From assembly GCA_947587775.1 (NCBI GenBank), contig CANPYD010000009.1, positions 1 to 16,774 of the forward strand: a DNA stretch of 16,774 bases, written 5' to 3'. The DNA comes from an uncultured Clostridia bacterium. Lineage in GTDB: Bacteria; Bacillota; Clostridia; Christensenellales; Borkfalkiaceae. How positions within the stretch are numbered: the stretch's first letter is position 1; each line of letters starts with the position of its first letter. Under the pieces are notes generated by a model. That model was not told where the DNA came from. It saw only the letters and a list, made by a program, of their open reading frames with translations, and did not search any database. Both the position numbers and the translations under genes were made by a program. Of the stretch, positions 6,784 to 15,674 are shown one piece after another.

Positions 6784-6845
6784 TTGACTTCGGGCGGTCC
6801 TCTGCCAATAGGGCACGAACGCCGCGTATTACAGGAGGTAAAGTC
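6784..6845 (+). ncRNA. Probable ribosomal protein L19 leader
   Basis: Firmicutes rplS mRNAs can carry a short structured leader (Rfam L19_leader) thought to bind L19 and repress its own synthesis. Here the leader folds as an outer stem GGCG (6793-6796) with CGCC (6820-6823), enclosing TGCC (6803-6806) with GGCA (6812-6815) around the loop AATAG. It is followed by a strong Shine-Dalgarno, AGGAGG, at 6834-6839. The fold and the position support it; I could not compare it with the family model. Confidence 0.45.
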
Positions 6846-7187
6846 ATGGGACTCATCGAGCAGATCGAAGCCGAGGGGTTGAAGGAAAACGTTCCCGCAT
6901 TTAACGTCGGCGATACCGTCAAAGTCGGCTATCGTATCATCGAAGGCGGAAAGGAACGTATCCAGAACTTCGAGGGCGTCGTCATCGCCAAAAAGGGCGG
7001 CAGTATCCGCGAAACATTCACCGTCCGCCGTCTTTCGTTCGGCGTCGGCGTGGAGCGCTGCTTCCCCCTTCATTCTCCCAAGGTTGCATATGTCAACGTT
7101 GTGAGAGAGGGCAAAGTCCGCAGAGCAAAGCTGTATTATCTGCGCGGACGCACCGGCAAGGCGGCGAAGATCAAGGAAAAGAAATAA
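6846..7187 (+). CDS. rplS: 50S ribosomal protein L19
   Basis: L19 sits at the interface of the 30S and 50S subunits. The 113 residues cover the full usual length. The family core is clear: FNVGDTVKVGYRIIEGGKER near residues 19-38, then QNFEGVVIAKKGG, RETFTVRRLSFGVGVER, FPLHSPKV and KLYYLRGRTGKAAKIKEKK at the C-terminus. An AGGAGG Shine-Dalgarno fixes the start. rplS is usually last in rpsP-rimM-trmD-rplS; here it stands alone, with its own promoter, leader and terminator. Confidence 0.97.
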   Translation: MGLIEQIEAEGLKENVPAFNVGDTVKVGYRIIEGGKERIQNFEGVVIAKKGGSIRETFTVRRLSFGVGVERCFPLHSPKVAYVNVVREGKVRRAKLYYLRGRTGKAAKIKEKK

Positions 7188-7190
7188 AAA

Positions 7191-7231
7191 AGAGCAGGGT
7201 CTGCCGAAGGTCACGGCAGCCCTCTTTTTTT
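7191..7231 (+). terminator. Intrinsic terminator of rplS
   Basis: Beginning 3 bp after the rplS stop, AGAGCAGGGTCTGCCG pairs with CGGCAGCCCTCT across the loop AAGGTCA. The core is GGG-CTGCCG/CGGCAG-CCC with small bulges, and a run of 7 T follows (7225-7231). This is a classic Rho-independent terminator. Confidence 0.85.
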
Positions 7232-7314
7232 GCCCTTCGCGCCCCGAATGGGCATTTTTTATGCCGATTGTGAAATTTTGTGAAAAAAATTTTTCGGAAA
7301 GGTCCGAAAATCCG

Positions 7315-7343
7315 TTTACAATTTATCCATAATCGGGTAGAAT
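7315..7343 (+). promoter_or_regulatory. Promoter of the membrane protein / comM-hslV stretch
   Basis: TTTACA (7315-7320) and TAGAAT (7338-7343) have 17-bp spacing. A perfect TATAAT also occurs at 7358-7363, but the -35 position for it is GC-rich (GGGTAG). Either way a start point 10-25 bp before the gene is implied. No other clear promoter is seen until the window end, so this one may serve comM, dprA, topA, trmFO and hslV too. Confidence 0.55.
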
Positions 7344-7376
7344 AGGAAAAGACTAATTATAATAGGGAATACCTCT

Positions 7377-9554
7377 ATGAGAAAAACCAACGGAAAACTG
7401 AAAAAACTGTCACCCTTCATCATCGCGTTTATCGCGCTGGCACTCGTGTTCCTTGCCGTCGGGCTCGGGACGCTCGGCTCCTTCCGCACCCGCGGGGAAA
7501 GCTACGAGTTCAACGGCCCTGTCTATACGGCCGGGGAAGCGCAGACTTCCACTGTGACCTTCCGCCTCGATCCGAGCATCAAGGAGACCTATACCGACAG
7601 CAACGGAAAGCAGCAGACGAGGACGATCTATCTCAATATCGACGACATTTACGTCTATACCGAGGCGATCTACTCCGATCCGGGAAGATCGGCGGGGATC
7701 AAGATCCGGTATTCCTCTTCTGCGGACAGCAGCAGCCCCACGACGCTCGGCACGATGCTCCTCGAAAACATCTTTACGGGGGAGAACGATATCCAGCCCG
7801 ACGAGAAGGGGAAGCTCATCAAGGCGACGGACGTCCTCTACCGCTGGACGGCGCCCCTCGGCGACGTCATCCGCGGCGCATCTTCCCGCGTCTATCTCCA
7901 GACCTATCAGTACTGGCATCTGTCGGCGGAGTCCGCGAATATCCGCATTGAGGAAGTCGTCTTTGTCGGCTCTCCCCGTTCGGGCGAATCCAACTGTACG
8001 CAGTATGTGGTTCCCGCGGCTATTTCCAAGGCGACCCCCGTCAAGGGACAGACGACGAATGAGGCGGTGACCGCCGCGCAGGCGCTCCTCGACGGCGAGA
8101 TCAATACGCAGGCGCAGGCATACAAGACGGCGATGGGCGATTCTTCCGTCAAGGAAAAGCCCGCCCTTCCCGATTTGCCCGTCAACGGCGTTTCCTCCTT
8201 CGATACCTTTACGAAGTCGGAGATCTACTCCCTTCTCACGATCGCAGAGAAGGGGAACGGCAACCGTTACAGCGTGAACGCCGCCGGCGAGGATCCCCGC
8301 GTCTATACGGTGGAGAGCGTCTATAATACGCTCGGCATGGATCTCTTGGCGCTGGGCACCGATATGTTCGGCGTGACCCCCTTCGGGCTGCGCTTCTTCC
8401 CGATGCTCTTCTCCTTCGGGCTCCTCATCGTGGGATTCCTCTTTGTGTTACAGCTCACGGGGAGCGACAGGGCGGCGTTTGTGTTCTCTCTGCTCTACGT
8501 GTTCTGCGATCTCGCGTTCTCTCTCGGGCACCTCGGGACGCCGCTCACGGCAGGGCTGTTCTTTGTCGCGCTCTCGCTGCTCCTCGTGCACAAGTTCTAT
8601 CGCAGCGGCATGAAGAAGGCGAACCTTCTCAGTGCGCTGCCTCTCCTCTTCGGCGGGCTTTCGGGCGCCGCGGCGATCTGCGTGAACGGCGCGATGCTCA
8701 TCCCCGTCCTCGGGATCGTGGGACTCTTCGTCGCGGGCATGGTACGCCAGCAGAAGGCGAGAAGATATTATCTCGACGCTGCGATCGAGGAGTATGAATC
8801 CGAAGAAGCACATGCTGTGACGGAAACGGCAGAGGAGACGGACGCTCCCGCCGAACCTTCCGCCGCGAAGAAGAAGGTTCTGAATGTCGTCTCCGAATAC
8901 CGTACGAAGAATGTGTCTGCCGTGCTGGGATTTGCGGCATCGCTCATCCTCGGGGCGTTCATTCTCTCCCTTCTGTGCATGATCCCCGTCTATTATCCGC
9001 TTTTGAAGATGTACGACAACCCCGCCGCTCCGAGCATGAGCATCTTTACGCTCGGCTGGAAGGCGTTTGCGGGCGGCTTTGCGGGCGTCAACGAACTCGG
9101 CAATATGCCTTCGCAATGGAGCCTCTTCCTCACCCTGTTCAAGGGGACGGGCAGCGTCTATGCCGTAACGGGCGTCGCCGTCAATGCGGTTGCCGCCGTG
9201 ATGGCGCTCGTCGGCGTGGGATTCGCCGTCTATCGGATCGTGTGCGCCGTAAAGACGGACGGGAAGGCCGAACTCCGCCGCACCGTCGTGCCGCTTGCGG
9301 GGCTCGTGATCTCGCTCATCTGCGCTGCGTTTGCCGATACGCTCGGCTTCATCTTCCTTGCATATGTATTCGGTTTTGTCCTTGCGGCGCAGGCTGTGGA
9401 CTTCGCCATGAACCTTCCCGCGAAAGCAGGCAAGGTCGCTAAGATCGTCACGATCGTCGCACTCGTCCTTCTCGTCCTCTGCTTTGCCCTCTTTGCGGCG
9501 TTCACGTTCTCGATCCCGCTTCCCGCATCCTTGATGGGAAAATTCTTCGGATAA
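7377..9554 (+). CDS. Large polytopic membrane protein, possibly GT-C/PMT-like glycosyltransferase
   Basis: The 725-residue protein has one N-terminal membrane helix (about residues 13-32) and then a roughly 290-residue region, beta-rich and full of Ser/Thr, predicted to be outside. After about residue 330 come some ten membrane helices. The stretch DMFGVTPFGLRFFPMLFS and the helices after it resemble the region of PMT/ArnT-type GT-C transferases where short 'FG..P.G.R..' motifs precede the next helices. The acidic DE catalytic motif expected in the first loop of active PMT enzymes was not found. A charged, Glu-rich cytoplasmic loop lies near residues 455-515. Glycosyltransfer to a surface polymer or protein is therefore only a guess; an unrelated envelope protein is possible. 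It has its own promoter, and comM follows 19 bp later. Confidence 0.5.
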   Translation: MRKTNGKLKKLSPFIIAFIALALVFLAVGLGTLGSFRTRGESYEFNGPVYTAGEAQTSTVTFRLDPSIKETYTDSNGKQQTRTIYLNIDDIYVYTEAIYSDPGRSAGIKIRYSSSADSSSPTTLGTMLLENIFTGENDIQPDEKGKLIKATDVLYRWTAPLGDVIRGASSRVYLQTYQYWHLSAESANIRIEEVVFVGSPRSGESNCTQYVVPAAISKATPVKGQTTNEAVTAAQALLDGEINTQAQAYKTAMGDSSVKEKPALPDLPVNGVSSFDTFTKSEIYSLLTIAEKGNGNRYSVNAAGEDPRVYTVESVYNTLGMDLLALGTDMFGVTPFGLRFFPMLFSFGLLIVGFLFVLQLTGSDRAAFVFSLLYVFCDLAFSLGHLGTPLTAGLFFVALSLLLVHKFYRSGMKKANLLSALPLLFGGLSGAAAICVNGAMLIPVLGIVGLFVAGMVRQQKARRYYLDAAIEEYESEEAHAVTETAEETDAPAEPSAAKKKVLNVVSEYRTKNVSAVLGFAASLILGAFILSLLCMIPVYYPLLKMYDNPAAPSMSIFTLGWKAFAGGFAGVNELGNMPSQWSLFLTLFKGTGSVYAVTGVAVNAVAAVMALVGVGFAVYRIVCAVKTDGKAELRRTVVPLAGLVISLICAAFADTLGFIFLAYVFGFVLAAQAVDFAMNLPAKAGKVAKIVTIVALVLLVLCFALFAAFTFSIPLPASLMGKFFG

Positions 9555-9573
9555 GAAATACAGGGGGGAAATT

Positions 9574-11097
9574 ATGATCGCGAAAATCATTTGTTATGCG
9601 CTTAACGGGCTTGAAGGAGTCCCCGTGGAAGTCGAGGCGGACGTCAATAAGGGCGTTCCCTCATACGACATGGTAGGGCTTCCGGACACCGCCGTGAAGG
9701 AGAGCAAGGAGCGCGTCCGCTCCGCCCTCAAAAACAGCGGGCTGCTCTTCCCCATGAACAGGATCACGATCAACTTCGCGCCCGCCGATCTCAAAAAAGA
9801 GGGCGCGGGCTTCGACCTTGCGATCGCCGTCAGCCTTCTGAAGGCGAGCGAACAGCTCCTCGGCGCAGAGGTCAAGGACATCGTCTTTTTGGGCGAGCTC
9901 GCCCTCACGGGGGATCTCAGACCCATTTCGGGGCTTCTGCCCATCCTCATCTCGGCGAAGGCGCACGGGTTCACCCGCTTTGTGATCCCCGCCGAGAATT
10001 CGGAGGAAGCGCGGTACCTCGGCGGTGCGGAGATCTATCCCGCAAGCTCTTTGGGGGAAGTCGTCAAGCACCTCGTCGGCGTCCAGCCCATCCTGCCCCT
10101 CGATACGGCGGAATTCGTCCCCGGGAAGGGGAAGAAGAGCTCCGCGGATCTCAGATACGTCAAAGGGCAGCCCATCGCCCGCCGTGCGCTCGAGATCGCC
10201 GTCGCGGGCGGACATAATCTGCTCATGTCGGGCCCTCCCGGAACGGGCAAGACCATGCTCGCAAGGTGCCTTCCCACCATCATGCCCGATCTCAGCTTCG
10301 ATGAGGCGCTCGAGATCACCAAGATCCACTCGGTTGCGGGCGTTCTGGGGGAAGAGGGCATTGTGAGCGAGCGGCCCTTCCGCACCCCGCACCACACGGC
10401 GACGACCGTCTCCATGTGCGGCGGCGGGAACCGCATCGTGCACCCCGGGGAGATCTCTCTGGCGCACGGTGGCGTGCTCTTTTTGGACGAGCTGCCCGAA
10501 TATAAGCGCTCCACGCTCGAAGCGCTCCGCCAGCCCCTCGAGGACGGGAAGATCACCGTCTCCCGCGCGGGCGGAAGTTTTACATATCCCTCGCGGTTCA
10601 TGCTCTGCGCGAGCATGAATCCCTGCCCCTGCGGAAACTATGGCTCCGCAGACAGGATCTGCACCTGCACGCCCGCCGAGATCAGGCGGTACAGGAGAAA
10701 GATCTCGGGCCCGCTGCTCGACAGGATCGATCTGCAGGTCGAGGTCGATAACATCACATACGACGATCTGACTTCGGAAGAAGTCAACGAGGATTCGGAG
10801 ACGGTGAAGGCGCGGGTCAACGCCGCGCGGCGCATCCAGCGCACCCGCTTCGAAGGACTTCCCATCAATACCAATGCGGAGATGGGGGAAAAGGAGATCC
10901 AGGAATTCTGTCACCTCACGAGAGAGGGGGACAAGATCCTGCGCGACGCGTTCGACCGCATGAAGCTCTCCGCCCGTGCACGGGCGAGGATCGTCAAGGT
11001 CGCCCGCACCATCGCCGATCTCGACAACAGCGAGGATATCCTTCCCAAGCATGTGTTCGAGGCGGTCTCGTACAGACTCTACGATAAACTCGGTTGA
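9574..11097 (+). CDS. comM: YifB/ComM family AAA+ ATPase (Mg-chelatase-like)
   Basis: ComM is a hexameric helicase that drives branch migration when incoming DNA recombines into the chromosome. The 507-residue protein is full length. It has an N-terminal Lon-protease-like S5 fold (MIAKIICYALNGLEGVPVEV, then GLPDTAVKESKERVRSALKN), a Mg-chelatase AAA+ core with Walker A GPPGTGKT at residues 220-227 and Walker B VLFLDE around 301-306, and the family Cys cluster MNPCPCGNYGS. The C-terminal Mg_chelatase_C region contains LSARARARIVKVARTIADL. A GGGGGG Shine-Dalgarno precedes the ATG. The stop overlaps the region of the dprA start, so the two natural-transformation genes are adjacent and probably coupled. 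Confidence 0.93.
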   Translation: MIAKIICYALNGLEGVPVEVEADVNKGVPSYDMVGLPDTAVKESKERVRSALKNSGLLFPMNRITINFAPADLKKEGAGFDLAIAVSLLKASEQLLGAEVKDIVFLGELALTGDLRPISGLLPILISAKAHGFTRFVIPAENSEEARYLGGAEIYPASSLGEVVKHLVGVQPILPLDTAEFVPGKGKKSSADLRYVKGQPIARRALEIAVAGGHNLLMSGPPGTGKTMLARCLPTIMPDLSFDEALEITKIHSVAGVLGEEGIVSERPFRTPHHTATTVSMCGGGNRIVHPGEISLAHGGVLFLDELPEYKRSTLEALRQPLEDGKITVSRAGGSFTYPSRFMLCASMNPCPCGNYGSADRICTCTPAEIRRYRRKISGPLLDRIDLQVEVDNITYDDLTSEEVNEDSETVKARVNAARRIQRTRFEGLPINTNAEMGEKEIQEFCHLTREGDKILRDAFDRMKLSARARARIVKVARTIADLDNSEDILPKHVFEAVSYRLYDKLG

Positions 11098-11099
11098 TC

Positions 11100-12107
11100 A
11101 TGGAATATACAGAGGAAGAGCGCGCGATCATCTATCTTTCGGCGTTGAGCGGCAAGGATTACCGGAGCTGCGTCTCTCTTCTTTTGTCCTCACGGGATCC
11201 CGCTTCCCTCATCACGGAGGAGGAACATCGCCGCGCGGAGGAGTATGTATCCGGACTTAAGCGGCGGGGCTTCTTTGCCGTGACGCTCGCCTCGGATGAC
11301 TATCCCGCGGCGCTGAAAGAAATCAACGATCCGCCCCTTCTCCTCTACGGCGCGGGGCGGCGGGAACTTCTGTCCCGCAGAAAGTTCTGCATCGTCGGCT
11401 CCCGTATCACGCCCCCGTGGGCGGAGAAGATCGGGAAGGAGCTCTCGCGGACGCTCTCGGAGCAGTTCGCCATCGTCACGGGGCTCGCCGAAGGGGGAGA
11501 CGGTGCGGCGATCGCGGGCGCCATCGAGAGCGGAAATCTCATCTGTGTGCTTCCGTGCGGGCTCGGGCAGTGCTATCCCGCTTCCCATGCGGGACTCAAA
11601 GAGAGGATCCTGCAGAAGGGTTTGCTCCTTTCGGAGTACCCGCCCGACATGACGGCGGCAAAATATGTCTTTCATGCGCGCAACCGCATCCTCGCGGGAC
11701 TTTCGGAGGGCGTGCTCGTCCTCTCCGCGGGGGAAAGGAGCGGCGCACTCATCACGGCGGGCCGCGCCCTCGACTACGGGCGCGACGTGTTCGCCCTTCC
11801 CTATAATCCCGGGATCTCCCGCGGCGAGGGCTGTAACGGGCTCATCAAAAAGGGCGCCTTTCTCGTCACGGACGCGGAGGATATCCTCTCGGTCTACGGA
11901 CTGGAGTCCGCCCGCCTCGGAGAAGAAACGCTCGAGGGCAGAGAGGGGGAGATCGTCTCCCTTCTCCGGTCGAACGGGGAAATGCACGCGGCGCAGATCG
12001 CGAATATGCTCGGGATGAAGATCTTCGAGGCGACCGCGCTGCTCTCCTCGCTCGAGCTCAAGGGATATGCCGTCAAATCGGGCGGCAACAAGTACAGCGC
12101 AGTGTAA
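11100..12107 (+). CDS. dprA: DNA-processing protein DprA (RecA loader on incoming ssDNA)
   Basis: DprA binds the single strand delivered by ComEC and loads RecA. The ATG at 11100 gives 335 residues. A TTG at 11094 would overlap the comM stop and cannot be excluded, as neither has a good Shine-Dalgarno. An N-terminal SAM-like helical part is followed by the Rossmann core: FCIVGSR, VTGLAEGGDGAA (from residue 126), LPCGLGQCYP, LLLSEYPP, FHARNRILAGLS with RNR at 194-196, SGALITAGRALDYGRDVFALP and GCNGLIKKGA. A winged-helix C-terminal domain is present (EIVSLLRSNGEMHAAQIANML). The usual SGxARGID..AH motif is altered to TGLAEGGDGAA, losing the Arg and His; other family marks are intact. The order dprA-topA is conserved in Firmicutes. 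Confidence 0.92.
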   Translation: MEYTEEERAIIYLSALSGKDYRSCVSLLLSSRDPASLITEEEHRRAEEYVSGLKRRGFFAVTLASDDYPAALKEINDPPLLLYGAGRRELLSRRKFCIVGSRITPPWAEKIGKELSRTLSEQFAIVTGLAEGGDGAAIAGAIESGNLICVLPCGLGQCYPASHAGLKERILQKGLLLSEYPPDMTAAKYVFHARNRILAGLSEGVLVLSAGERSGALITAGRALDYGRDVFALPYNPGISRGEGCNGLIKKGAFLVTDAEDILSVYGLESARLGEETLEGREGEIVSLLRSNGEMHAAQIANMLGMKIFEATALLSSLELKGYAVKSGGNKYSAV

Positions 12108-12122
12108 TTTTTCAGGAGAACT

Positions 12123-14321
12123 ATGGATCTTATCATTGTGGAATCGCCCAGCAAGGCGAAAACGATCTCAAAATATCTCAAGGGGAAGTACCGCGTGGAC
12201 GCTTCGGGCGGACACATCCGCGATCTCCCGCAAAAGACGCTCGGCGTCGCCGTCGATAAAAACTTCGAACCCCGCTACGTCACTTCGCCGGGGAAAGAGG
12301 AGACGATCAAACGTCTCATAGAAGAGGCGAAGAAGGCGGGAAGAGTGTATCTCGCGACCGACCCCGACCGCGAAGGCGAGGCGATCTCATGGCATCTCCA
12401 GAGCGTTTTGGGGCTTCCCGAAGAGGGGGAGAACAGGATCGAATTCAACGAGATCTCTCCCCGCGCGGTCGAGCATGCCTTGCAGCATCCGCGCAGGATC
12501 AACTATAACCTCGTGGACGCACAACAGGCGAGGAGAGTGCTCGACAGGCTCGTCGGCTACAAGCTCTCCCCCCTTCTCAACAATAAAATACGGAACGGAC
12601 TCTCGGCGGGACGGGTGCAATCGGTTGCGCTCCGCCTCGTCGTGGACAGGGAGCGCGAGATCGCGGCATTCAATCCCGAAGAGTACTGGACGATCTCCTG
12701 CGATCTGCAGGACGTCGGGAAAAAGCATGCGCCCTTCCATGCCGTCCTGGAGAAGCTGAACGGAAAAAAACTCAAGATCGGCAGCAAAGCGCAGGCGGAC
12801 GCCGCCCTCGAGGCGCTTGCTGCGGGGAGCTACGCCGTCGGGGAAGTCAAAAAGACGGTCGTGCACTCGCACGCGCCCGCGCCCTTTACAACTTCCACCC
12901 TCCAGCAGGACGCTTCCAATAAACTGGGACTCTCCGCGCCCGAGACCATGCTCATGGCGCAGCACCTCTATGAGGGCATCGACGTCGAAGGAGAGGGGCA
13001 CATCGCGTTCGTCACCTATATCCGTACGGACTCCACCCGCGTCTCCGAGGACGCGCAGGCGGCGGCAAGGGAATATATCGCAGCCCGCTACGGCAAGGAG
13101 TATCTTCCCGCAAAACCCAATATCTATGCCTCAAAGAAGGGAGCGCAGGACGCACACGAGGCGATCCGTCCCATCGATCTTGCGCGCACGCCCGAGGCAG
13201 TCAAAAAACTTCTTGATAAGAAACATTTCAACGTCTATAAGCTCATCTATGAGCGCTTTATTGCGTCTCAGATGGCGGACGCGCAGTACGACTCCATGCA
13301 GGCGGACGTCGTAAACGGCAATTATATCTTAAAGGCGAGCGGCAAGGCGCTCCGCTTTGCGGGATTCACCGCCGTCTATTCGGAACCCAAGCAGGACGAA
13401 GAGGAGAGCAAGGGGCTCCTTCCCCCTCTTTCCGCGGGCGACGCGCTCGACTGCCTTGCGGTAAAGCCCGAACAGAAATTCACAAAACCGCCCGTCCGCT
13501 ATACGGACGCTTCCCTCGTCAAGGCGATGGAAGACAAGGGGATCGGCCGTCCCTCGACGTATGCTTCCATCATTTCCGTTTTGACAAAGCGCAAATATGT
13601 CGAAAAAGACGGCAAATATATGAAGCCCACCGAGGTCGCATACCGCATTACGGATATGCTCGTCCACTATTTTAAGGACATCATGGACGTCGGATTCACG
13701 GCGGGCATGGAAGAGCGGCTGGATGAGATCGAAGAGGGCGGCAAGGACTGGCACGCCATCGTCGGGGAATTCTATCCCCCCTTCGAGGAACAGCTCCGCT
13801 TTGCGGGGACGGACGGGGACGAGATCACGGACATCCTCTGCGAGAAATGCGGCCGTCCCATGGTGAGGAAGACGGGCAAGTACGGAAAGTACCTCGCATG
13901 CAGCGGCTATCCCGCCTGCTCCAATATCATCTCGGAGACGGAGGATGAGGTCTCCGATACGCCCTGCCCCAAGTGCGGCAGCATGATGGTGATCAAGATG
14001 GGGCGGTACGGAAAATTCCTCGCCTGCCCCAACTATCCCGCCTGCAAGTCCACGATGCCCTTCGGCGAAAAGAAGGAAGAGGAGGAGCTCGAGGGCGTCT
14101 GTCCCGACTGCGGCAAGCCCACGAAGAAGCTCCGTTCCCGCACGGGAAAGCCCTACTACGGGTGCAGCGGGTATCCCGCATGCAAGTTCATGAGCTGGGA
14201 TATGCCCACGGGCGAGAAATGCCCGAAGTGCGGCGGCGCGATCGTCAAAACGGCGCGCGGCGTCGTGAGGTGCGCAGATAAGAGCTGCGGCTATAAGCGC
14301 GGAACGGAAGAAACTACATGA
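12123..14321 (+). CDS. topA: DNA topoisomerase I (type IA)
   Basis: TopA relaxes negative supercoils by passing one strand through a transient single-strand break. The TOPRIM domain opens with MDLIIVESPSKAKTISKYL and holds the acidic DPDREGEAISWH motif. The active-site tyrosine is Y299 in FVTYIRTDSTR. The end of the protein has four C4 zinc-ribbon units: CEKCGRPM (from residue 573), CPKCGSMM, CPDCGKPT and a final CPKCGGAI/CADKSC, separated by SGYPAC or NYPAC motifs. The length of 732 residues is normal for Firmicutes. An AGGAGA Shine-Dalgarno precedes the ATG. The stop overlaps the trmFO start by 4 bp (ATGA). Confidence 0.97.
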   Translation: MDLIIVESPSKAKTISKYLKGKYRVDASGGHIRDLPQKTLGVAVDKNFEPRYVTSPGKEETIKRLIEEAKKAGRVYLATDPDREGEAISWHLQSVLGLPEEGENRIEFNEISPRAVEHALQHPRRINYNLVDAQQARRVLDRLVGYKLSPLLNNKIRNGLSAGRVQSVALRLVVDREREIAAFNPEEYWTISCDLQDVGKKHAPFHAVLEKLNGKKLKIGSKAQADAALEALAAGSYAVGEVKKTVVHSHAPAPFTTSTLQQDASNKLGLSAPETMLMAQHLYEGIDVEGEGHIAFVTYIRTDSTRVSEDAQAAAREYIAARYGKEYLPAKPNIYASKKGAQDAHEAIRPIDLARTPEAVKKLLDKKHFNVYKLIYERFIASQMADAQYDSMQADVVNGNYILKASGKALRFAGFTAVYSEPKQDEEESKGLLPPLSAGDALDCLAVKPEQKFTKPPVRYTDASLVKAMEDKGIGRPSTYASIISVLTKRKYVEKDGKYMKPTEVAYRITDMLVHYFKDIMDVGFTAGMEERLDEIEEGGKDWHAIVGEFYPPFEEQLRFAGTDGDEITDILCEKCGRPMVRKTGKYGKYLACSGYPACSNIISETEDEVSDTPCPKCGSMMVIKMGRYGKFLACPNYPACKSTMPFGEKKEEEELEGVCPDCGKPTKKLRSRTGKPYYGCSGYPACKFMSWDMPTGEKCPKCGGAIVKTARGVVRCADKSCGYKRGTEETT

Positions 14322-15610
14322 TACGGATCGTCGGCGCGGGTCTCGCGGGATGCGAGGCGGCGTACTTTCTCGGAACACACGGGGCGGAGGTCGAACTCAT
14401 CGACATGAAGCCCCTCAAATTTTCTCCTGCCCATTCGAGCCCCGATCTCTGCGAGCTCGTCTGCTCCAATTCCTTGAAGAGCGACGATATTTACGGCAAT
14501 GCCTGCGGACTCCTCAAAGAGGAGATGCGGCGGATCGGATCGGTGACGATGGCGGCGGCAGCGCAGTCACGCGTCCCCGCGGGCGGCGCGCTCGCCGTGG
14601 ACAGGGAGAAGTTTTCTGCCCTCGTGACGGAGGCTCTGCGCTCGCTCAAAAGCGTGCATATTTGCACGGAAGAAATCACGGAGCTCCCCGAAGAGGGGAT
14701 CGTGGCGACGGGACCGCTCACCGCGGACGGGCTCGCGGAGAGCATCGCGCGGCGGTACGGCGGGGGACTGCACTTTTTCGACGCGTCCGCACCCATCGTC
14801 GCGGCGGACAGCGTGGATCTTTCAAAAACGTTTACGCAGGACAGGTACGGAAGAGGGAGCGGAGACTATCTCAACTGCCCGCTCACCGAAGAGGAATACG
14901 GGAAGTTTGTGTATGAACTCGTGCACGCCGAACGGGCGGAACTGCACGAATTCGAGAAGGGGGAGATCTTCGAGGGCTGTATGCCCGTCGAAGTCATGGC
15001 GGCCCGCGGGAAGGATACCCTGCGGTTCGGTACCTTCAAGCCTGTGGGACTCACCCTTCCGGACGGCACCCGCCCCTATGCCGTCCTCCAACTCAGAAAG
15101 GAGAACGCGGCGGGGACGAGCTATAATCTCGTCGGCTGTCAGACGAATCTGAAGTTCGGGGAGCAGAAGCGGGTGTTTTCGCTCATCCCCGCGCTGAAAG
15201 ACGCCGAATTTTTGCGCTACGGCGTCATGCACCGCAATACATATCTCCAATCGCCCGACGTCCTGAACGCCGATTTCTCGGCAAAGGACGCGCCCCGTCT
15301 CTTTTTCGCGGGGCAGATGACGGGCGTCGAAGGGTATGTCGAAAGCGCCGCGTCGGGGCTCCTCGCGGGCGTCCATCTGTGGAGAAAGCTGGGCGGGAAG
15401 GAATCGGTTGTCCCCCCTCAGGAGACGGTGCTGGGCGCGCTCTCACGGTATATCGCCGCGCCGAACCGCGATTTTCAGCCCATGAACGCCAATTACGGCG
15501 TGCTGGCGGAGGGATTCGGGGAGATCCGCGACAAGAAGGAGAAGCGGCGGCGGCTCGCCGAACGGTCTCTGGAAAAGATCGAAGGGTGGAAAGCGGAGCT
15601 CGGACTCTGA
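14318..15610 (+). CDS. trmFO: Methylenetetrahydrofolate-tRNA uridine-54 methyltransferase TrmFO
   Basis: TrmFO uses methylenetetrahydrofolate and FADH2 to make ribothymidine at position 54 of tRNAs. The 430-residue protein begins with the dinucleotide fold IRIVGAGLAGCEAAYFL and contains SPDLCELVCSNSLKSD, giving C49 as the equivalent of the conserved cysteine near position 53 in B. subtilis. The second catalytic cysteine, C221, is in FEGCMPVEVMA. The C-terminal FAD signature FAGQMTGVEGYVESAASGL is intact. Translation is coupled to topA by a 4-bp overlap. In many Firmicutes the next gene is the recombinase xerC (codV), then hslV; here xerC is absent and hslV follows after 64 bp. Confidence 0.96.
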   Translation: MIRIVGAGLAGCEAAYFLGTHGAEVELIDMKPLKFSPAHSSPDLCELVCSNSLKSDDIYGNACGLLKEEMRRIGSVTMAAAAQSRVPAGGALAVDREKFSALVTEALRSLKSVHICTEEITELPEEGIVATGPLTADGLAESIARRYGGGLHFFDASAPIVAADSVDLSKTFTQDRYGRGSGDYLNCPLTEEEYGKFVYELVHAERAELHEFEKGEIFEGCMPVEVMAARGKDTLRFGTFKPVGLTLPDGTRPYAVLQLRKENAAGTSYNLVGCQTNLKFGEQKRVFSLIPALKDAEFLRYGVMHRNTYLQSPDVLNADFSAKDAPRLFFAGQMTGVEGYVESAASGLLAGVHLWRKLGGKESVVPPQETVLGALSRYIAAPNRDFQPMNANYGVLAEGFGEIRDKKEKRRRLAERSLEKIEGWKAELGL

Positions 15611-15674
15611 ACTGTGTTTCAAGCCCGAAAAAATCGGGTAAAAAAGAGTAGAAATTTTTTTACGGGGAGTATTT

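Noticed and set aside
6568..6882. Open frame of 104 codons spanning the repeat block and rplS start
   Set aside because: It reads through palindromic repeats, the promoter and the rplS leader; no family-like sequence and no ribosome site.
15624..15638. Terminator after trmFO (CCCGA-AAAAA-TCGGG)
   Set aside because: The stem has only 5 bp and is followed by an A-rich run, not a T-run; trmFO and hslV may well be co-transcribed.
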